From positions 1-9,296 of the forward strand of contig CAMPIF010000138.1 of NCBI GenBank assembly GCA_946886245.1: a stretch of DNA of 9,296 nt, written 5' to 3'. The position numbers and the translations under genes were made by a program. The notes beneath the pieces were generated by a model that was not told the DNA's origin, searched no databases, and worked only from the letters and a program-made list of their open reading frames with translations. Of this stretch, positions 6,001 through 9,296 are shown piece by piece (position 1 is the first letter of the stretch; every line of letters starts with the position of its first letter). Source of the DNA: Ectopseudomonas composti (GTDB taxonomy: Bacteria > Pseudomonadota > Gammaproteobacteria > Pseudomonadales > Pseudomonadaceae).

Positions 6001-7278
6001 ATGATCCAGTTGCGCCGGGTCGCCATCGTAGGCGGCAACCGTATCCCGTTCGCCCGTTCCAACACCGTCTACGCCAGGGCAAGCAATCAGGAGATGCTGA
6101 CCAGCGCCCTCGAAGGGCTGGTGGAGCGCTTCAATCTGCATGGTGAGCGCCTCGGCGAGGTGGTGGCCGGTGCCGTACTCAAGCACTCGCGGGACTTCAA
6201 CCTGACCCGTGAGTGCGTGTTGGGCTCGCGCCTGGCGCCGGAGACCCCGGCCTACGACCTGCAGCAGGCCTGCGGTACTGGTCTGGAAGCAGCGATTCTG
6301 GTGGCCAACAAGATCGCCCTCGGGCAGATCGACTGCGGCATCGCCGGCGGCGTTGACACCACCTCCGACGCACCCATCGGCGTCAACGAGGGGCTGCGGC
6401 AGATTCTGCTGGAGGCCAACCGCGGCAAGAGCACCGGTGACAAGCTCAAGAGCCTGCTGAAGATTCGCCCGCGCCACCTGGCGCCGCACATTCCGCGCAA
6501 TGGTGAGCCGCGCACCGGGCTGTCGATGGGCGAGCACTGCGAGCTGATGGCGCAACGCTGGGCCATCGCGCGTGACGAGCAGGATCAGTTGGCGCTGGCC
6601 AGTCACCAGAAGCTCGCGGCGGCCTACGCCGAGGGCTGGCACGATGACCTGATGACGCCGTTCCTCGGCCTGACCCGCGACCAGAACCTGCGGCCGGACA
6701 TCAGCGCGGAGAAGCTTGCGACCCTCAAACCCTGCTTCGAGCGTGGTCCGCGTGGCACGCTGACGCCGGCCAACTCCACGCCGCTGACCGATGGCGCCTC
6801 GCTGGTGCTGCTGGCCAGCGAGGAATGGGCCAAGGCCCGTGGTCTGCCGGTGCTGGCCTATCTGCGCGATGGCGAGGCGGCGGCAGTGGATTTCGTCCAG
6901 GGCAAGGAGGGCCTGCTGATGGCGCCGGTGTACGCGGTACCGCGTCTGCTGGCGCGCAATGGCCTGACCCTGCAGGATTTTGACTACTACGAGATCCACG
7001 AGGCCTTCGCCGCCCAGGTGCTGTGCACGCTCAAGGCCTGGGAGGATGCCGAGTACTGCAAGGAGCGCCTGGGCCTGGACGCCGCGCTGGGCTCCATCGA
7101 CCGCAGCAAGATGAACGTCAAGGGCAGCTCGCTGGCTGCTGGCCACCCATTCGCAGCCACTGGCGGACGCATCGTCGCCAACCTGGCCAAGCTGCTGGCG
7201 GTGGCCGGCGAGGGGCGCGGCCTGATTTCCATCTGCGCGGCCGGTGGTCAGGGTGTGACTGCAATCCTCGAGCGGTAA
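6001..7278 (+). CDS. acetyl-CoA C-acyltransferase (thiolase), FadA2/FadI-like
   Basis: 425-residue thiolase, predicted to cleave 3-oxoacyl-CoA with CoA or to condense acyl-CoA with acetyl-CoA. All thiolase landmarks are present: nucleophile Cys91 in DLQQACGTGLEAA, His333 in EIHEAFAAQ, the GHPFAATGGR motif with His382, and the acid/base Cys412 in SICAAGGQG. The start at 6001 (MIQLRRVAIVGGNRIPF) is chosen because AAGGAG lies at 5990-5995 and family members begin at this point; an in-frame ATG at 5896 would add 35 residues of non-thiolase sequence. Length is like FadI and mycobacterial FadA2 (about 440). It diverges from the FabG4-type reductase, which would supply or consume its 3-oxoacyl-CoA product. 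Degradative versus synthetic direction is not determined by sequence. Confidence 0.88.
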   Translation: MIQLRRVAIVGGNRIPFARSNTVYARASNQEMLTSALEGLVERFNLHGERLGEVVAGAVLKHSRDFNLTRECVLGSRLAPETPAYDLQQACGTGLEAAILVANKIALGQIDCGIAGGVDTTSDAPIGVNEGLRQILLEANRGKSTGDKLKSLLKIRPRHLAPHIPRNGEPRTGLSMGEHCELMAQRWAIARDEQDQLALASHQKLAAAYAEGWHDDLMTPFLGLTRDQNLRPDISAEKLATLKPCFERGPRGTLTPANSTPLTDGASLVLLASEEWAKARGLPVLAYLRDGEAAAVDFVQGKEGLLMAPVYAVPRLLARNGLTLQDFDYYEIHEAFAAQVLCTLKAWEDAEYCKERLGLDAALGSIDRSKMNVKGSSLAAGHPFAATGGRIVANLAKLLAVAGEGRGLISICAAGGQGVTAILER

Positions 7279-7336
7279 TCCAATACGGGTGGTTGCAAGT
7301 CATCGCGATCACTCGATGTAAGCAACTCCGTGATTC

Positions 7337-7371
7337 GGGCGGCCCGCATAGCGCGTGGCCGCCCTTTTTTT
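7337..7371 (+). terminator. intrinsic terminator of the thiolase gene
   Basis: A perfect 8-base stem GGGCGGCC (7337-7344) / GGCCGCCC (7357-7364), extended inside by CGC/GCG pairing, is followed at once by seven T residues (7365-7371). It lies about 60 bases past the thiolase stop codon and should end that transcript. Confidence 0.88.
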
Positions 7372-7383
7372 GCGCGCCGCCTG

Positions 7384-7476
7384 GCTGTGGGAGGGGCTTG
7401 AGCCGCGACAAGCGCTTGCAGCGTGCTGTTTTCGGTGAACGCTGCGGTGGCCTGTCGCGCGGCAAATCACCACAGC
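7384..7476. repeat. nested three-tier palindromic REP-like element
   Basis: Three nested inverted repeats share one centre: GCTGTGG (7384-7390)/CCACAGC (7470-7476), CGCGACA (7404-7410)/TGTCGCG (7453-7459) and GCAGCGT (7418-7424)/ACGCTGC (7439-7445). The left part carries a REP core with GGCTTGAGCC, 19 of 22 bases identical to the element at 2157. It occupies the gap between the thiolase terminator and the cioA control region; this 395-base gap (7279-7673) has no convincing gene. Confidence 0.6.
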
Positions 7477-7514
7477 GCCAGTTGGGCCTTTAGCGGCTAG
7501 TCTTTTAGTGCGCA

Positions 7515-7528
7515 TTGATCCAGATCAA
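7515..7528. promoter_or_regulatory. Anr/FNR box upstream of cioA
   Basis: TTGATCCAGATCAA matches the FNR/Anr consensus TTGAT-N4-ATCAA at every defined base. It lies about 145 bases before the cioA ATG and well beyond the thiolase terminator, so it belongs to cioAB. In P. aeruginosa, Anr is reported to repress cioAB when oxygen is low. Whether it represses or activates here depends on the start site, which I cannot place. Confidence 0.85.
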
Positions 7529-7601
7529 TACGCCTTTTCGCGCGTTACTCAGCAGCTTCTGGGCTGCATACCACTTCCATAAGAACAATTTCAGCTCGTG
7601 T

Positions 7602-7620
7602 GACTCCAAGACCTGGAGTC
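7602..7620 (+). promoter_or_regulatory. small hairpin in the probable cioA leader
   Basis: GACTCCA (7602-7608) and TGGAGTC (7614-7620) form a perfect 7-base stem with a 5-base loop, 53 bases before the cioA ATG. It could be a leader structure or a dyad operator. There is no T-tract, so it is not a terminator. Confidence 0.45.
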
Positions 7621-7673
7621 TATGGATCGGCTTTGCGTGCTGGGGCCGAAATAACCCTGAATGAGGATGTGAC

Positions 7674-9113
7674 ATGTTCGGCCTAGAGGCGCTCGATCTC
7701 GCCCGAATCCAGTTTGCCTTCACCATTTCCTTCCACATCGTCTTTCCGGCCATCACCATCGGTCTGGCCAGCTACCTGGCGGTGCTCGAGGGGCTGTGGC
7801 TGAAGACCGGCAATACGCTATACCGCGATCTTTACCACTTCTGGTCGAAGATCTTCGCGGTCAACTTCGGCATGGGCGTGGTTTCCGGCCTGGTCATGGC
7901 CTACCAGTTCGGCACCAACTGGAGCGCGTTCTCCGACTTTGCCGGGGCGGTCACCGGGCCGCTGCTGACTTACGAGGTGCTCACCGCGTTCTTCCTCGAA
8001 GCGGGCTTCCTCGGCGTCATGTTGTTCGGCTGGCATCGCGTCGGGCCGGGCCTGCACTTCTTCTCCACGGTGATGGTGGCCATCGGCACGCTGATCTCGA
8101 CCTTCTGGATCCTCGCTTCCAACAGCTGGATGCACACGCCACAGGGCTTCGAGATCATCGACGGGCGGGTAATTCCGGTGGACTGGTTCGCCGTGGTGTT
8201 CAACCCGTCGTTCCCCTATCGCCTGGCGCACATGGCCACGGCGGCGTTCCTCGCCACCGCTTTCTTCGTCGGTGCTTCGGCGGCCTGGCACCTGCTGCGC
8301 GGGCGTGACAACCCGGCCATCCGCAAGATGCTGTCGATGGCGCTGTGGATGGCCCTGCTGGTGGCGCCGGTGCAGGCCTTCATCGGCGACCTGCACGGCC
8401 TCAATACGCTCAAGTACCAGCCGGCGAAGATCGCGGCCATCGAGGGTCACTGGGAGAACGTCGGCGACGAGCCGACGCCGCTGATCCTGTTCGGCTGGCC
8501 GGACATGGAGCGCGAGGAAACCCGCTTCAAGGTGGAGATCCCCGCGCTCGGCAGCCTGATCCTCACTCATAGCCTGGACAAGCAGGTGCCCGCGCTGAAG
8601 GACTTCCCGCCGGAGGACCGGGCCAATTCCACCGTCGTCTTCTGGACCTTTCGCATCATGGTCGCCATGGGCCTGATGATGATCTTCGTCGGCCTCTGGG
8701 GGACCTGGCTGCGTCGGGGCGAGCGGCTGTATACCTGCCGTCCGTTCCTGCACCTGGCCGTGTGGATGGGCCCGAGCGGGATCATCGCCATCCTCGCGGG
8801 CTGGTACACCACCGAGATCGGCCGCCAGCCGTGGATCGTCCATGGTCTGATGCGTACCGCCGATGCTTCGTCAGGGCATAGCGCGGCGCAGCTGGGCTTC
8901 ACCCTGGTGCTGTTCGTGGTGGTGTATTTCGTGCTGTTCGGTGCGGGTATCGGCTACATGCTGCGCCTGGTGCGCAAGGGGCCGAAGATCGACGAGGGCA
9001 AGGAAGCGTCCGAGGGTGGGCCCGGCCTGCCGCGTACGCCAGCGCGTCCGCTGTCGGCTGCCGAAGAAGGCCTGGACGATGGCGAAACCGACACCTTGCC
9101 GCAGAGGAGCTGA
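7674..9113 (+). CDS. cioA: cyanide-insensitive cytochrome bd-type ubiquinol oxidase, subunit I (CioA)
   Basis: 479-residue inner-membrane subunit that oxidises quinol and carries the haems of the bd-type oxidase, reducing O2 to water without pumping protons; the CIO form resists cyanide. Many hydrophobic helices are evident. Haem ligand candidates are His21 (SFHIVFP), His186 (FPYRLAHM) and Met329 (FWTFRIM). Glu101 and Glu109 (TYEVLTAFFLEAGFLG) match the conserved proton/haem acidic pair. Lys252 and Glu257 (KIAAIEGHW) fit the quinol-binding positions of the Q loop, and GRQPW is at 383-387. The short Q loop marks the CIO rather than the long E. coli CydA type. A hydrophilic tail ends the protein. 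GAGGA stands six bases before the ATG. cioB follows after two bases; expression is probably under Anr control. Confidence 0.93.
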   Translation: MFGLEALDLARIQFAFTISFHIVFPAITIGLASYLAVLEGLWLKTGNTLYRDLYHFWSKIFAVNFGMGVVSGLVMAYQFGTNWSAFSDFAGAVTGPLLTYEVLTAFFLEAGFLGVMLFGWHRVGPGLHFFSTVMVAIGTLISTFWILASNSWMHTPQGFEIIDGRVIPVDWFAVVFNPSFPYRLAHMATAAFLATAFFVGASAAWHLLRGRDNPAIRKMLSMALWMALLVAPVQAFIGDLHGLNTLKYQPAKIAAIEGHWENVGDEPTPLILFGWPDMEREETRFKVEIPALGSLILTHSLDKQVPALKDFPPEDRANSTVVFWTFRIMVAMGLMMIFVGLWGTWLRRGERLYTCRPFLHLAVWMGPSGIIAILAGWYTTEIGRQPWIVHGLMRTADASSGHSAAQLGFTLVLFVVVYFVLFGAGIGYMLRLVRKGPKIDEGKEASEGGPGLPRTPARPLSAAEEGLDDGETDTLPQRS

Positions 9114-9115
9114 AC

Positions 9116-9296
9116 ATGGGTATCGACCTTCCACTGATCTGGGCGGTGATCATCGCCTTCGGTGTGATGATGTATGTGGTGATGGATGGCTTCGATCTGG
9201 GCATCGGCATCCTCTTTCCCTTCGTTCGCGACGACGGCGAGCGCGACGTGATGATGAACACCGTCGCGCCGGTCTGGGACGGCAACGAGACCTGGC
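9116..9296 (+). CDS. cioB: cyanide-insensitive oxidase subunit II (CioB), partial
   Basis: The first 60 codons of the second bd-oxidase subunit run off the right edge. They begin MGIDLPLIWAVIIAFGVMMYVVMDGFDLGIGILFPFV, a membrane helix ending in the family signature GFDLGIG, followed by the WDGNETW motif of CydB/CioB proteins. The ATG is two bases after the cioA stop, with a GGAG at 9106-9109 inside the end of cioA. That is tight operon coupling, as expected for a two-subunit complex. CioB pairs with CioA in the membrane and is needed for assembly; it carries no haem ligand of its own in the known structures. Confidence 0.93.
   Translation, partial: MGIDLPLIWAVIIAFGVMMYVVMDGFDLGIGILFPFVRDDGERDVMMNTVAPVWDGNETW

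Noticed and set aside
5770..7146. A minus-strand frame open for about 460 codons upstream of the reductase start, as if encoding a 910-residue fusion
   Set aside because: It is antisense to the thiolase, whose motifs are all intact; its translation is low-complexity and Gln/Arg/Gly-rich. High GC makes stop codons rare in this frame, and a good ribosome binding site marks the start at 5769.
7279..7515. A short gene in the 395-base gap before cioA
   Set aside because: Open frames here run over the terminator and the palindromic element, have no ribosome binding site and show no coding pattern.
7818..8843. A 341-codon minus-strand frame opposite cioA
   Set aside because: It is Arg/Glu/His-rich antisense sequence with no recognisable domain; cioA on the other strand has all functional residues.

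Overview
The window is GC-rich and gene-dense, with strong AGGAG-type ribosome binding sites, REP-like palindromes, an Anr-type site and a cyanide-insensitive oxidase operon. Together these point to a gammaproteobacterium of the genus Pseudomonas; the species cannot be fixed from the window alone. Nothing suggests a phage, insertion sequence, plasmid or CRISPR locus. This is chromosomal housekeeping and lipid-metabolism DNA.

Left part (1-2078, all minus strand). Read in the direction of transcription, there is a small MazG-like nucleotide pyrophosphohydrolase, which overlaps the tRNA methyltransferase gene cmoM by 4 bases. Then come two tandem DUF4136 lipoprotein genes; the second runs off the left edge.

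Middle part (2234-7278). This is a four-gene fatty-acyl module. It holds a MaoC-type (R)-hydratase (minus), an AraC-family regulator (plus, divergent from the hydratase), a two-domain FabG4-type 3-oxoacyl reductase (minus) and a thiolase (plus, divergent from the reductase). The three enzymes match, in family, size and partly in orientation, the htdX-fabG4-fadA2 cluster of Mycobacterium tuberculosis, with a regulator gene lying between hydratase and reductase. Together they could interconvert acyl-CoA, 3-oxoacyl-CoA, (R)-3-hydroxyacyl-CoA and enoyl-CoA. Both divergent intergenic regions hold candidate promoters and small palindromes that could be operators.

Right part (7279-9296). A strong intrinsic terminator follows the thiolase. 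After it come a nested palindromic element and then a perfect Anr/FNR box (7515-7528) upstream of cioA and cioB, which encode the cyanide-insensitive bd-type quinol oxidase; cioB is cut by the right edge.

Three REP-like palindromic elements sit between genes (2157-2221, 4281-4345, 7384-7476). The most rewarding points for follow-up are the acyl module with its dedicated AraC regulator, the Anr site of cioAB, and the palindromes. I see no convincing evidence of an entirely new system.
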